DNA of 64,000 nucleotides from Betaproteobacteria bacterium (GCA_009777245.1 WRMF01000001.1:1-64000); one strand, 5' to 3'. Positions 1 through 10,901 are shown, counted from the stretch's first letter. A program made the numbers and translations. Notes: generated from the letters alone by a model not told the origin.

Positions 1-93
1 ACAACCTAAAAGGGCACACCTTCTCCCGAAGTTACGGTGTCAATTTGCCGAGTTCCTTCTCCTCTATTCTCTCAAGCGCCTTAGAATTCTCAT

Positions 94-124
<31 letters not shown>

Positions 125-537
125 TTGCGCAAGCATTAACGTTTAGCGGGTTTTCCTGGAAGCAGAGTATCAGTCACTTCAGACCCGTAAGTCCTCGTCA
201 TCACGCCTCAACTAAATCCCCCGGATTTGCCTAAGGGACACGCCTACACGCTTGAACCGGGAATATCCAACACCCGGATGACCTAACTTTCTCCGTCACC
301 GCATCACTCCTTGCACAAGTACAGGAATTTTGACCTGTTTCCCATCGACTACGCTTCTCAGCCTCGCCTTAGGGGCCGACTCACCCTGCGCCGATGAACG
401 TTGCGCAGGAAACCTTGGGCTTTCGGCGACAGGGCTTTTCACCCTGTTTATCGCTACTCATGTCAGCATTCGCACTTCCGATACCTCCAGCATCCCTCCC
501 AGGACACCTTCAACAGCATACGGAACGCTCCCCTACC

Positions 538-978
538 GTTCAGGAATCAGAGGTCAGGAATCAGGTATCAGTAAAATCGTCTCAACTTACCGACTTCACC
601 AATCCCTGTAGCATCTTGGAGATTTGTTCATACTCACCTCGCCATGCTTCCCATCACTCTGCATCTATATAGCCCAGATCATAACAATAGCGTAGCCAGA
701 CTCGCATTTCGTCTGACGACCCTATCGCCATCAGCAGATAGCGCCTGAATTCTTTCTTTGAGTTTGCCTGTTTGCCAAAACCCTCCGCCAGCACTGCACA
801 AATCGATTTGCTTGCCCGTCATATTTGATCGGACAGCACGTATCTCTCTGTCTCCGGCAGAGACAAACTCATTTTGTGTATCTCCAGCGAAACCTTGTAC
901 GCTCGCTGAAACACCTTAAGATATTCAAAACGTCCTATCATCATCTGATTCCTGATCCCTGAATTCTGATTCCTGAAC
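538..978 (-). other. 23S rRNA intervening sequence in helix 45
   Basis: Conserved 23S sequence stops at about 978 (after the block matching E. coli ACCGAA...) and resumes at about 538 (GGTAGGGGAGCGTTC). The region between replaces the loop of helix 45, a known insertion site in Salmonella and other bacteria. The two ends are complementary, built from iterated TCAGGAATCAG-like units (538-570 against 945-978), so the insert should fold into a long stem. Such stems are normally cut by RNase III, leaving a fragmented but functional 23S rRNA. The interior encodes a decayed S23-type protein. Confidence 0.9.
582..944 (-). pseudogene. decayed 23S rRNA intervening-sequence protein (S23, four-helix bundle)
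   Basis: Read from ATG at 944 (a second ATG is at 941), one frame of 120 codons runs to TGA at 584-582, interrupted by in-frame TGA codons at 821-819 (codon 42) and 656-654 (codon 97). The translation matches the four-helix-bundle family encoded in 23S intervening sequences: an N-terminal GRFEYLKVFQRAYKVSLEIH, then after the first stop RASKSICAVLAEGFGKQ, then SKKEFRRYLLMAIGSSDEM, and a final EYEQISKMLQGL. Family members usually have Arg at the first stop position, consistent with a CGA to TGA change. Frame and length are intact, so the decay looks recent. A recoding explanation is unlikely, because TGA is an ordinary stop elsewhere in the window. Confidence 0.85.
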
Positions 979-1033
979 CCGCGATTTCGGTGCATGGTTT
1001 GAGCCCCGTTACATCTTCCGCGCAGGACGACTC

Positions 1034-1098
<65 letters not shown>

Positions 1099-1590
1099 TG
1101 CCTTCCCACTTCGTTTCCCACTTAACCATGTCTTCGGGACCTTAATCGGCGGTCTGGGTTGTTTCCCTCTCGACTATGAACGTTAGCACCCACAGTCTGT
1201 CTGCCACACTCATTCTTTCCGGTATTCAGAGTTTGCCATGGGTTGGTAAGTCGCGATGACCCCCTAGCCATAACAGTGCTTTACCCCCGGAAGAAATATG
1301 TGACGCACTACCTAAATAGTTTTCGGGGAGAACCAGCTATCTCCGGATTTGTTTAGCCTTTCACCCCTATCCACAGCTCATCCCCTACCTTTTCAACGGT
1401 AGTGGGTTCGGCCCTCCAGTAAGTGTTACCCCACCTTCAGCCTGGCCATGAATAGATCATCCGGTTTCGGGTCTACGCCTTGCTACTAATTCGCCCTGTT
1501 CAGACTCGCTTTCGCTTCGCCTCCCCTATTCGGTTAAGCTCGCAACAAAACGTAACTCGCTGACCCATTATACAAAAGGTACGCAGTCAC

Positions 1591-1730
1591 CCCTCCTCCA
1601 AAAGCTCCGCTTTTGGAGGAGCAGGTATCAGGTATCAGGTATCAGGTATCAGACACTTCTCTCTCTGATCCCTGATCCCTGCGCTCTGATCCCTGCCCCT
1701 CCTCCAAGCGCGAAGCGCTTGGAGGAGGGG
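1591..1730 (-). other. 23S rRNA intervening sequence in helix 25, no coding capacity
   Basis: Between conserved 23S blocks (CAGTGGGAGC above 1730 and TGACTGCGTACC below 1591) lies about 140 nt where E. coli has only the short helix 25. Both ends are GGAGGAGGGG/CCCCTCCTCC-type arms with nested hairpins (1594-1621 and 1700-1730). The interior is a run of GGTATCA and TGATCCC units, four consecutive GGTATCA copies at 1624-1651. Helix 25 is the other classical insertion site in Salmonella. No ORF is present. Cleavage here would add a second break in the 23S rRNA. Confidence 0.88.
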
Positions 1731-1783
1731 CTCCCACTGTTTGTATGCATGCGGTTTCAGGTTCTGTTTCACTCCCCTCCCGG

Positions 1784-1828
<45 letters not shown>

Positions 1829-2432
1829 ATCACGAGTATTTAGCCTTGGAGGATGGGCCCCCCATATTCAGACAGGATTTCACGTGTCCCGCCCTACTTC
1901 TCGCAAGCTCAGTACCAAAAACAAACCTTAAAATACGGGGCTCTCACCCTCTGCGGCCGCACTTTCCAGAGCGTTCTCATGGTTCGTCAAATATCACTTG
2001 CAGGCTCCTCCCGGTTCGCTCGCCACTACTTCGGGAATCTCGGTTGATTTCTTTTCCTCCGGCTACTTAGATGTTTCAGTTCACCGGGTTCGCCTTCTGT
2101 GCCTATGTATTCAGCACAGAATAACCCTTACGGGCTGGGTTTCCCCATTCGGACATCTGCGGATCAAAGTTTCATTGCCAACTCCCCGCAGCTTCTCGCA
2201 GGCTTGCGCGTCCTTCATCGCCTGTGATCGCCAAGGCATCCACCACATGCACTTAATTGCTTGATCCCATAACCTTGCACTCCCGAAAATTCTCCACGGA
2301 ACACAAAGCACAGAAAAAACAACATTCGCTCAGTCTCCAACCTAGCTGTCGCCGGAGACTGGATGCAATCACCTTCCATGTCACGCCCCAGGTTCCCCCG
2401 GAACGCGATCACTTTACTTCCTTCTTCCTGAT

Positions 2433-2444
2433 TTTTAAAGAACA
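2433..2444 (-). promoter_or_regulatory. boxA-like antitermination site in the tRNA-Ala/23S spacer
   Basis: On the minus strand this reads TGTTCTTTAAAA, close to the boxA consensus TGCTCTTTAACA bound by NusB/S10. It sits in the spacer upstream of 23S, where rrn operons commonly carry a second boxA. The rest of the spacer 2265-2507 shows no gene. Confidence 0.6.
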
Positions 2445-2507
2445 GCGCAAAAAATACGCACAGGCAAACATAAACCATTACCCTTGCCTGTGCACCCTCT
2501 ACCAAAA

Positions 2508-2583
2508 TGGTGGAGGATGACGGGTTCGAACCGACGACCCCCTGCTTGCAAAGCAGGTGCTCTCCCAACTGAGCTAATCCCCC
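2508..2583 (-). tRNA. tRNA-Ala (anticodon TGC)
   Basis: The minus strand gives a full cloverleaf beginning GGGGGATTAGCTCAG, with anticodon TGC inside CTGCTTTGCAAGCAG, T arm GGTTCGAACC, and a 3' end with encoded CCA at 2510-2508. It is the second spacer tRNA, between tRNA-Ile and 23S. Confidence 0.97.
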
Positions 2584-2593
2584 GGGCAAAGGT

Positions 2594-2668
2594 CAGAATA
2601 CAGATGTCAGAAATCAGGAACTTCCAACTCTAACCATGGTTTTCCTGATTTCTGTCTTCTGTACTCTG
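2594..2668. repeat. imperfect inverted repeat between the spacer tRNAs
   Basis: The arms 2594-2620 and 2642-2668 are 27 nt each and complementary except for four positions; the core is CAGAAATCAGGAA. Transcribed as part of the rrn precursor it would form a long hairpin between tRNA-Ile and tRNA-Ala. The same core recurs near 12140 and 51985, and resembles the arms of the 23S intervening sequence. It could be a processing signal or a mobile palindrome. Confidence 0.7.
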
Positions 2669-2677
2669 CCTACTGCA

Positions 2678-2751
2678 TGGGTCAGGTTGGAATCGAACCA
2701 ACGACCCCCGCCTTATCAAGACGATGCTCTAACCGACTGAGCTACTGACCC
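2678..2751 (-). tRNA. tRNA-Ile (anticodon GAT), CCA not encoded
   Basis: The minus strand reads GGGTCAGTAGCTCAG..., with anticodon loop CTTGATAAG (GAT), T arm GGTTCGATTCC, and a seven-pair acceptor stem closing with CTGACCC plus discriminator A at 2678. The next bases are TGC rather than CCA, so CCA must be added by nucleotidyltransferase. The neighbouring tRNA-Ala and the tRNA-Ser at 43427 do encode CCA. Confidence 0.96.
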
Positions 2752-2826
2752 GGCTTAAACCACATCGGGCTTTCGCCTCAAACAGCAACCGATAAGAGTG
2801 GATGCCTTGCTATTTCATTACTACTC

Positions 2827-4367
<1,541 letters not shown>

Positions 4368-4524
4368 AATCCAACCCAACATCACTGACAATTCAAAATT
4401 TCAGGATGCCAAGCAAATCCATCAGGCAGACCAGAAGAAGCCCCAAAGAACAAGTCCCTGGAAACAAACCCCAACAGCCACGCCCGACGACCCGCAAAGC
4501 ACCCACTATTATCGGTCGCCGAAT

Positions 4525-4536
4525 TGTTAAAGAACA
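4525..4536 (-). promoter_or_regulatory. boxA in the rrn leader
   Basis: The minus strand reads TGTTCTTTAACA, one base from the consensus TGCTCTTTAACA. It lies about 20 nt downstream of the predicted transcription start and about 160 nt upstream of 16S, as expected for the antitermination signal of an rrn leader. Confidence 0.75.
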
Positions 4537-4558
4537 CCCCCGAAAGAGGGGACTTAGC

Positions 4559-4587
4559 ATTATCAAACAAACAAAAAAATCTGTCAA
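4559..4587 (-). promoter_or_regulatory. sigma-70 promoter of the rRNA operon
   Basis: The minus strand has a perfect -35 TTGACA (4587-4582), a 17-nt spacer and -10 GATAAT (4564-4559). Upstream, AAGTAAAAAATAGC is an A/T-rich UP-element-like tract. Transcription should start near 4552, about 185 nt before 16S, with the leader boxA in between. This is the strongest promoter-like match I found in the window. Confidence 0.85.
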
Positions 4588-4805
4588 CCGCTATTTTTTA
4601 CTTGCAGCATCCAAGTGCAAAAATAACCGCCCCCAACAAAAAACACGCTTCATCCCGCACAACAAACACACCAACAGACAAGGCAGGGCAGGAGCGACTC
4701 CCCTCTCCCGCTTGCGGAAAAGAGGGCTTGCCGCGCCATGATTTCTCTGCGCTTGGAGAAAAAGTGCGCGCTTAAACTAAACCTCGCTAATTACGAGCAT
4801 TGCTA

Positions 4806-5990
4806 TTATCGGCTTCTCCTAAGCCCCAAAAGGCAACCCCCCAAAACCCAAAGCCCCAGCATCCCCAGCGCCAGTTCCATACGACCGTGCCATAGAACCG
4901 GCACAAGAAAAGAGGACAGCAACACATTGAACATCGTATGGATGCTGCTCTGGCAGGAGGCAGCCATGCCCCGGTTGTCCGGAAAAAGATCCAGCGCAAG
5001 CAAGGTAATGGTAGGCATGGCAACGGCAACACCCGCGTTATAAACAAGGAAGGGCGAGACCGTAAGCCAGATGGAATCATGCCAGACCCAGGAAATAACG
5101 AGGTTAGCCAGCGCGGCGATTCCCATCAGAATAAAGGCAAGCCAAAGAGTGCGACGATTATCCCAACGTCCGGCGATACGACCTGAAATCCATGCGCCTG
5201 CCATCATCCCGATAGTGCCGGGGACAAACAGCCAGTAAAACTCGGTTTCGGCAAGCCCCAGATGCTCACGGATAAAGACCGGCGCAGAGAGCACGTAAAG
5301 AAACATCCCCCCAAAAAACGCGCTGATGCACAAGGAAAGCCGCACAAAACCGACGTTGGAAAAAATCTTTTTGTAGTTCGCAAAGAGCGGTTTGAGCGCA
5401 AAAGGCTGTCGTTTTTCCAGAGGCAATGATTCCGGCAGGTAGCGCCAGCAGACGACAAACAGGATAGCCGAAGTCAAGGCCACAAAGAGGAAAATGGCGC
5501 GCCAATCAAACAAATACAGCACCAGACCGCCTATGACTGGGGAAATGGCGGGCGCAATCGCAAACATGACCGCGATGTTCGCCATCATGCGTTGCGCGTC
5601 AGGCCCCGCGTAGAGATCGCGCACAATAGCGCGGCTGACAACCATGCCCGCGCCGGCAAAAAGCCCCTGCACCACGCGCATCGTCCAAAGCATTTCGATG
5701 CTGTTCGCAAACGCGCAGCCGATAGAAGCAATGGTGTAGGCAACAAGACCAAAGAGAATGACGCGCCTGCGCCCAAAACTGTCGGAGAGCGAGCCATGCC
5801 ACAGGGTCATGATCGCAAAGGTCAGCATGTAAAGGGAAAGAGTTTCCTGCACCGCTTCCCGACTTGCGCCAAGTTCCGCGCCGATTTCCGGAAAAGCAGG
5901 CAGGTAGGTACTGATGGAAAAAGGGCCGATAGCGGCCAATGCGGCCAGTATCAGAATCAGGCCAGGGCGGCTTGGTTGTCGCGCGCTCAC
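4806..5990 (-). CDS. Bcr/CflA family drug-resistance MFS transporter
   Basis: A 394-residue inner-membrane protein of the major facilitator superfamily, drug:H+ antiporter class with 12 helices. It opens with a hydrophobic helix including AAIGPFSISTYLPAFPEI, the typical TM1 of the Bcr/CflA group. After TM2 comes the loop signature GSLSDSFGRRRVILFG (about residues 66-81), and TM4-5 carry RAIVRDLYAG. Full family length. The start ATG (5990) overlaps the stop of the preceding comM-like gene by 4 nt, so the two are probably co-transcribed. The substrate cannot be read from sequence; relatives export bicyclomycin, chloramphenicol or sulfonamides. Confidence 0.92.
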   Translation of the reverse strand: MSARQPSRPGLILILAALAAIGPFSISTYLPAFPEIGAELGASREAVQETLSLYMLTFAIMTLWHGSLSDSFGRRRVILFGLVAYTIASIGCAFANSIEMLWTMRVVQGLFAGAGMVVSRAIVRDLYAGPDAQRMMANIAVMFAIAPAISPVIGGLVLYLFDWRAIFLFVALTSAILFVVCWRYLPESLPLEKRQPFALKPLFANYKKIFSNVGFVRLSLCISAFFGGMFLYVLSAPVFIREHLGLAETEFYWLFVPGTIGMMAGAWISGRIAGRWDNRRTLWLAFILMGIAALANLVISWVWHDSIWLTVSPFLVYNAGVAVAMPTITLLALDLFPDNRGMAASCQSSIHTMFNVLLSSFLVPVLWHGRMELALGMLGLWVLGGCLLGLRRSR

Positions 5991-7489
5991 TTTGCCTCCG
6001 TGAATGGACGGCGATATTGCAACGCTTCCGCCAGATGGATTTTTTCAACGCCGGATGATTCCGCCAAATCGGCAATCGTGCGCGCAACCTTCATCACCCG
6101 ATGCCAGGAACGCGCAGACAGGTCAAGCCGAACCGCCGCTTGCTGCAAAAGCCCTTTTGCCTCCGCGCTCATCCTGACGCAGGTTTCAATCTCTTCCGGC
6201 TTAATTCTGGCGTTGACCCGCCCCTGCCTTGCCGTTTGTCGCAGAAGCGCCTTCATGACCCGCTCCAGCACATTGGCGGACGGTTCGCCTTTGCCTGTCC
6301 GCGCCATAGTTTCGGCTGGCAGGGCGGGAACTTCTATCAGCAAGTCCATGCGATCAAGAATTGGCCCGGAAATTCGTCCCCGATAGCGTTCGATCCTGTC
6401 CGGCGTACACCGGCAACGCCCATTCGGGTGTCCCTGCCAACCGCATGGGCAGGGATTCATCGCGGCGACCAGTTGAAACCTTGCGGGAAAGGTTGCGTAT
6501 CTCGCGGCGCGCGCGATGTGGATTTCTCCCCGTTCCAACGGTTCGCGCAGGCTTTCCAGCACCTTGCGGTCAAACTCCGGAAATTCGTCAAGGAACAACA
6601 CGCCCTCTGTCGCCAGACTGATTTCGCCGGGGCGGGGCGGACTGCCGCCTCCGACCAATGCTACAGCGGAAGCGGTCGCGTGCGGGGAACGAAAGGGACG
6701 CGCGCGAAACCGCGCCGGATCAAAACGCCCCGCCAATGAGAGCACGGCGGCGGATTCCCGCGCCGCTCTGTCGTCCAGCGGCGGCAACAGTCCGGGCAGA
6801 CGTTCCGCCAGCATGGACTTGCCGCTCCCCGGCGGCCCGTACATCAAAAGAGAATGACCGCCTGCCGCGACAATCTCCAACGCCCGCTTGGCTTGAGCCT
6901 GTCCCTTGATGTCCGAAAGATCGGGAAAGGACAAGGCGGCAAGGCCGGATTCGGGGCGTCCCGTCCGCAATGTCTCCTGACCCCGCAACCAGGCGCAAAC
7001 CTGCAAGAGCGAACGCGCTCCGAAAATTTCGCCCATGCCCGCCAATGCCGCCTCGTCCGCGCTGGCATCCGGCAGCACAAATTTTTCTCCGCCTGAAGCG
7101 GTCGCCGAGAGAACCATAGCGAACGCGCCGCGTATCGGCTGCAACGCGCCGGAAAGGGAAAGCTCGCCCGCGAATTCGTAATCATGAAAACGATCTGCGG
7201 GAATCTGACCGGAAGCGGCAAGAATGCCAAGCGCAATGGGAAGGTCGTAACGCCCGGATTCCTTGGGGAGATCGGCGGGCGCGAGATTGACGACGATATG
7301 CCCGTCGGGAAAGATAAAGCCGGAATTGCCGATTGCGGCCTCGACCCGATCCCGCGCCTCCTTGACCTCGGTATCCGGCAAGCCGACCAGATTGAATCTC
7401 GGCAATCCCGCCGACAAATGCGTCTCCACCTGCACCCGTGGCGCGTGCAAGCCATCAACGCCCCGACACCACAGGCTTACAAAAGGCAT
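5987..7489 (-). CDS. comM: YifB/ComM family Mg-chelatase-like AAA+ ATPase
   Basis: A 500-residue protein with the usual three parts: an N-terminal Lon-protease-like fold (about 1-170), a Mg-chelatase-type AAA+ core with Walker A GPPGSGKSML (near residue 217) and Walker B VLFLDEFPEF (near 297), and a C-terminal helical region with LSARSWHRVMKVARTIADL. ComM is a hexameric helicase that promotes branch migration when transforming DNA is integrated. The type IV pilus genes at 59.5-63.4 kb would fit competence, but that is inference. It lies downstream of ubiK, a frequent proteobacterial arrangement, and overlaps the following efflux gene by 4 nt. Confidence 0.95.
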   Translation of the reverse strand: MPFVSLWCRGVDGLHAPRVQVETHLSAGLPRFNLVGLPDTEVKEARDRVEAAIGNSGFIFPDGHIVVNLAPADLPKESGRYDLPIALGILAASGQIPADRFHDYEFAGELSLSGALQPIRGAFAMVLSATASGGEKFVLPDASADEAALAGMGEIFGARSLLQVCAWLRGQETLRTGRPESGLAALSFPDLSDIKGQAQAKRALEIVAAGGHSLLMYGPPGSGKSMLAERLPGLLPPLDDRAARESAAVLSLAGRFDPARFRARPFRSPHATASAVALVGGGSPPRPGEISLATEGVLFLDEFPEFDRKVLESLREPLERGEIHIARAARYATFPARFQLVAAMNPCPCGWQGHPNGRCRCTPDRIERYRGRISGPILDRMDLLIEVPALPAETMARTGKGEPSANVLERVMKALLRQTARQGRVNARIKPEEIETCVRMSAEAKGLLQQAAVRLDLSARSWHRVMKVARTIADLAESSGVEKIHLAEALQYRRPFTEAK

Positions 7490-7593
7490 GATTTGCCTGA
7501 ACTTATAACGGCTCCTGCAACGATGGTCAAGTGATGCGCGGGAGAGGGGAGCAAAGCGTTCTTCCTGGCAGTCTCTTTATTTACAGAAAGCAC

Positions 7594-7845
7594 TTAAACG
7601 ACCTCTGCGCCTTGCCCTTGCTCTTCCAGAACGCGCAGGCGCTGCTCCAGGGCATAAAGCCGCTGCCGGGTGCTGGCAAGCACTGCGGCTTGCGCGTCAA
7701 ATTCTTCTCTTGTAACCAGATCCATGTTGGAGAAAAAGCCCATCATCATCGCGCGCGCGTTCTTCTCCATGCCCGCGACCGGACTGTTTGACACCATCGA
7801 ATTGACCTTGCGTAAAAACTCATCGAGTGCTCGGGAATCGAACAT
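7594..7845 (-). CDS. ubiK: UbiK family ubiquinone biosynthesis accessory protein
   Basis: A small protein (83 aa from ATG 7845; four more residues from ATG 7857) of the BMFP/UbiK family. The N-terminal half is an amphipathic helix with the family-like GMEKNARAMMMGFFSNMDLV, and the C-terminal half is a coiled coil, TREEFDAQAAVLASTRQRL then YALEQRLRVLEEQ. UbiK binds UbiJ and membrane lipid and helps assemble the O2-dependent ubiquinone biosynthesis complex. I prefer ATG 7845 because GGAA lies 8 nt upstream. Co-directional with the downstream comM. Confidence 0.88.
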   Translation of the reverse strand: MFDSRALDEFLRKVNSMVSNSPVAGMEKNARAMMMGFFSNMDLVTREEFDAQAAVLASTRQRLYALEQRLRVLEEQGQGAEVV

Positions 7846-8105
7846 GAATATTTCCATTTGTTATTAAAAGTGCCTACAGTTTAGCATTTTCCGTCTGTCA
7901 AGCCAAACCTCCCGCCCTGTGGCCAACTTTCCATCCTGCACCCCGACCCTCATGCTTTGAATTTGTCATGGCAGAAGCCGCACCACTCGCGCCACGCATG
8001 ATGTTGCGCTGCAACAACACATTGCCGAGATCGAATTGTGAGCAGTCGCAGAATCCCGTGCGGATTCCACACCTACGCTCGCAATGACGGTGCATGGAGC
8101 CCGCT

Positions 8106-10901
8106 CTAACGAGAATTCAGGAATGATTCAATTTCTTCTACAGCGCCTTCAAAGTCGCTGTCTGAAAACAAGAGATCATGGATTTTCAGGAGCATTACCG
8201 AAGTTTCAGGTTTCCATGGCTTTTCGTTCAGGCGACTAAGCGCGGCATAGGCTGGCCTGTCGTCGTAATTCTCACAAGCGATTTTGATGTTCAAAAGCCC
8301 GGCGGTCAAGTATTCCGTGTCTTCTGTTACGTCCTCATTCAAGGATTCAGCCGTGCTGAATTTCTCTATCAAGCCTTGAAGCGACTGGATAAAACTATCC
8401 GTGTTGGCGACTATGAATTCCATATCGCCCTTGCGTCCTGCTGTCTCCAACTCGAACGCCAGGGCGGATTGTTCATGTTCTCTGATATTCGCCAAGCCGG
8501 ACTTCATGCCATGCACGGTGGTCGTAAAGCGTTTGATGTCACCCTTTGCAATCGCTTCTTGCAAAGCAATGATCGCTTTTTTTGCATCGCGCCGAAAGGA
8601 ATCAATGATTTTCGGATGAATGGGCGCTAGTTCGTCCTGCTCGATTTCTTCAGTCTTGGCTTGATATTTCCCCGCTTCTTCAGGATGCCTATCACGGACG
8701 TAGCGATTCAAAACAGCATCGAGTTTCCGCACGTCTATCGGTTTTGGGACGAAATCATCAAACCCGTTTTGTTTGAACATCTCTGCGGTGCCGACCAAAG
8801 CATTTGCCGTCAACGCCACGATTGCGCCTTTGTAACCCATCGCGCGAAGTTTTTGCGCTGCCTCTATTCCATCCATGAGCGGCATCATGTGATCCATGAA
8901 AATGATGTCATAAGTTTTGCCTGCCCCCACCTTCTCGATCGCCGAAAAACCACTGAACGCTATTTCAACATTCAATTCGTAAAACGACAGAAGCCCCTCC
9001 GCTACATACAGGTTTGATTCCACATCATCCACGACCAGAACGCTCCCATAGGGCATTGGTTCCCGAACAATTTGATGAAGTCCCGTATGTCTGCTGCCTC
9101 TGAACGAGAAATTGCAGAGTTGTTCCAACACCTTCTTGCCGATGGCATCACACGCCACCCCTTTTTGTTTGACCGTCACCGTGAATACACTGCCTTTGCC
9201 GCATTCGCTTTTAACTTCTATAGCGCCGTCCATCAGTTCTACCAGCTTCTTTGTGATAGTAAGACCGATCCCCGTTCCTTCTGTGGTGCGGTTGGATTTG
9301 ATGTTGAAGCGAGTGTATGCCGAAAAGAGCCGCTGCTGATCCTCCGGCTTGATGCCCTGACCTGTATCTTCGATGATGAATTGCAAGGCAACATCTTCGC
9401 TTTCTTGCGAATGCAAGATCGAGAGTTTCACATATCCTTTATCGGTGTATTTGATGGCGTTTGAGAGAAGATTGTTCAGAATTTGCTTCAAGCGCAATTC
9501 GTCGCCGATCAATTTTGACGGAAGGTCTGCGTGCGCTTCCAGTTTGAATTCAATCGGGGCAACTCCAATCCGCACGACATTAAGCTGTACCGTATCGTTG
9601 ATAAAGCTCGGCACATCATATTCATGCGGGTTAAGCTCCATTTTCCCGGTTTCAATTTTTGACATATCGAGGATGTCATTGATGATTCCCAAAAGACTGG
9701 TGCCGGAAGTATGAATTTTACTAAAGGCAGTGTCATATTTTTTCGGCAAATCTCCCTTATGCATCTCGATTTGCGCGATGCCGAGGATGGCATTCATCGG
9801 TGTGCGTATTTCGTGCGACATGATGGCAAGGAATGTCGATTTTGCGCGATTTGCCGTTTCTGCGGATTCTCTTGCGATTTCAAGGGAGCGCATCGTCTCA
9901 TGCAAGGATTTCAAGAATTTGAATACGACAAAATTGAATAGAATCACAATGAACAGTATTAAAACGAAATTCACAAAAAACAAGGCTGTCATGCTATTTT
10001 TATAGTCGCCAGGGCTTAGGATATCCGGCAAAACCGCGATGGAATACCATTCGAGCGCGGGAATTGTACCGATGGAAATCAGCCCGTATGCGCTATCGAA
10101 TGTGCGCGTTTCGCCGGGCTTTAAAGTCGCTGCTGTAGATAAAATGCCGACGCTGCCACCGCCCAATCTTGCCTCAATCTGCTTTTTTCCGACCATAAGT
10201 TCGATGTCCCTTGCGCCGGTAATTTCGCCTTCTTGATTGAAAAAGTAAATGTCCGCCTTTGTCTCCTGATCCTGATATAACATTTCAATAAAACCGGAAA
10301 GGTCAAAAGCGGTGCCCAGCATTCCTATGGGAGTGCCGTCGTCATTAAATACCGGCGCATTGATCCATAGCTTGGCTACATTCAGATCAGGGTTATAATT
10401 GATATTGAAATTATAGACTTCCGTCTCAAAAAGTGTCATGGTATACCAATAATTGTCAGGATTATCCGCGTCTACCAGGTAAGGATCGGCAAGTTTGGAA
10501 TCTATATAGGAGTAAAACAACTTGTCTATATCATTCACCCAAAAAACCGCTTGTCCCGTGAAGGACTTTGTGTAAGAGAGGATTTCGTCGTGGGCGATTT
10601 TCTTGAGTTCTCTATTTTTTGGCGCGGCAAAATAGCGCTTGATCAGTGGTGAATTCGCCATTTTAAGCACAATAGCGACCTCAGTTTTTACGTAAGTTTC
10701 TATTTTTATGCGTTCAAGCTCCAATACTCTGGGCAATTCATTTGCCTTGTTCGCCCGGTTGATCTGTTGCATGGACAAGATAAAAGCAACACTTCCCAGG
10801 ATGGATATGCTCAGAAACAATATGGCAGAAAATGCGATAAATTTTCGCATCGTGTGGTTACCCATGGTGGTTTTCTGGCCTGTTTCATCAATTGGTTTCA
10901 T
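8106..10901 (-). CDS. hybrid sensor histidine kinase with REC and Hpt domains
   Basis: A 931-residue membrane-bound hybrid kinase. Order: TM1 (about 20-42), a periplasmic sensor region of about 260 residues that looks dCache-like, TM2 (about 304-328), HisKA with phospho-acceptor His363 in MSHEIRTPMNAILG, HATPase with GTGIGLTITKKLVELM, REC with Asp670 in IIFMDHMMPLMDG, and a C-terminal Hpt domain with His797 in VHGMKSG. All phosphorelay residues are present. It lies 142 nt downstream of the HD-GYP regulator on the same strand, suggesting a His-Asp-His-Asp relay ending in that regulator. The ligand is unknown. Met18 (MRKF) is an alternative start closer to TM1. Confidence 0.93.
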   Translation of the reverse strand: MKPIDETGQKTTMGNHTMRKFIAFSAILFLSISILGSVAFILSMQQINRANKANELPRVLELERIKIETYVKTEVAIVLKMANSPLIKRYFAAPKNRELKKIAHDEILSYTKSFTGQAVFWVNDIDKLFYSYIDSKLADPYLVDADNPDNYWYTMTLFETEVYNFNINYNPDLNVAKLWINAPVFNDDGTPIGMLGTAFDLSGFIEMLYQDQETKADIYFFNQEGEITGARDIELMVGKKQIEARLGGGSVGILSTAATLKPGETRTFDSAYGLISIGTIPALEWYSIAVLPDILSPGDYKNSMTALFFVNFVLILFIVILFNFVVFKFLKSLHETMRSLEIARESAETANRAKSTFLAIMSHEIRTPMNAILGIAQIEMHKGDLPKKYDTAFSKIHTSGTSLLGIINDILDMSKIETGKMELNPHEYDVPSFINDTVQLNVVRIGVAPIEFKLEAHADLPSKLIGDELRLKQILNNLLSNAIKYTDKGYVKLSILHSQESEDVALQFIIEDTGQGIKPEDQQRLFSAYTRFNIKSNRTTEGTGIGLTITKKLVELMDGAIEVKSECGKGSVFTVTVKQKGVACDAIGKKVLEQLCNFSFRGSRHTGLHQIVREPMPYGSVLVVDDVESNLYVAEGLLSFYELNVEIAFSGFSAIEKVGAGKTYDIIFMDHMMPLMDGIEAAQKLRAMGYKGAIVALTANALVGTAEMFKQNGFDDFVPKPIDVRKLDAVLNRYVRDRHPEEAGKYQAKTEEIEQDELAPIHPKIIDSFRRDAKKAIIALQEAIAKGDIKRFTTTVHGMKSGLANIREHEQSALAFELETAGRKGDMEFIVANTDSFIQSLQGLIEKFSTAESLNEDVTEDTEYLTAGLLNIKIACENYDDRPAYAALSRLNEKPWKPETSVMLLKIHDLLFSDSDFEGAVEEIESFLNSR

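Noticed and set aside
582..944. Recoding of TGA (as Trp or selenocysteine) in the 23S insert ORF
   Set aside because: Ordinary genes in the window end in TGA, and family members have Arg at the first stop position. Simple nonsense mutation is the better explanation.
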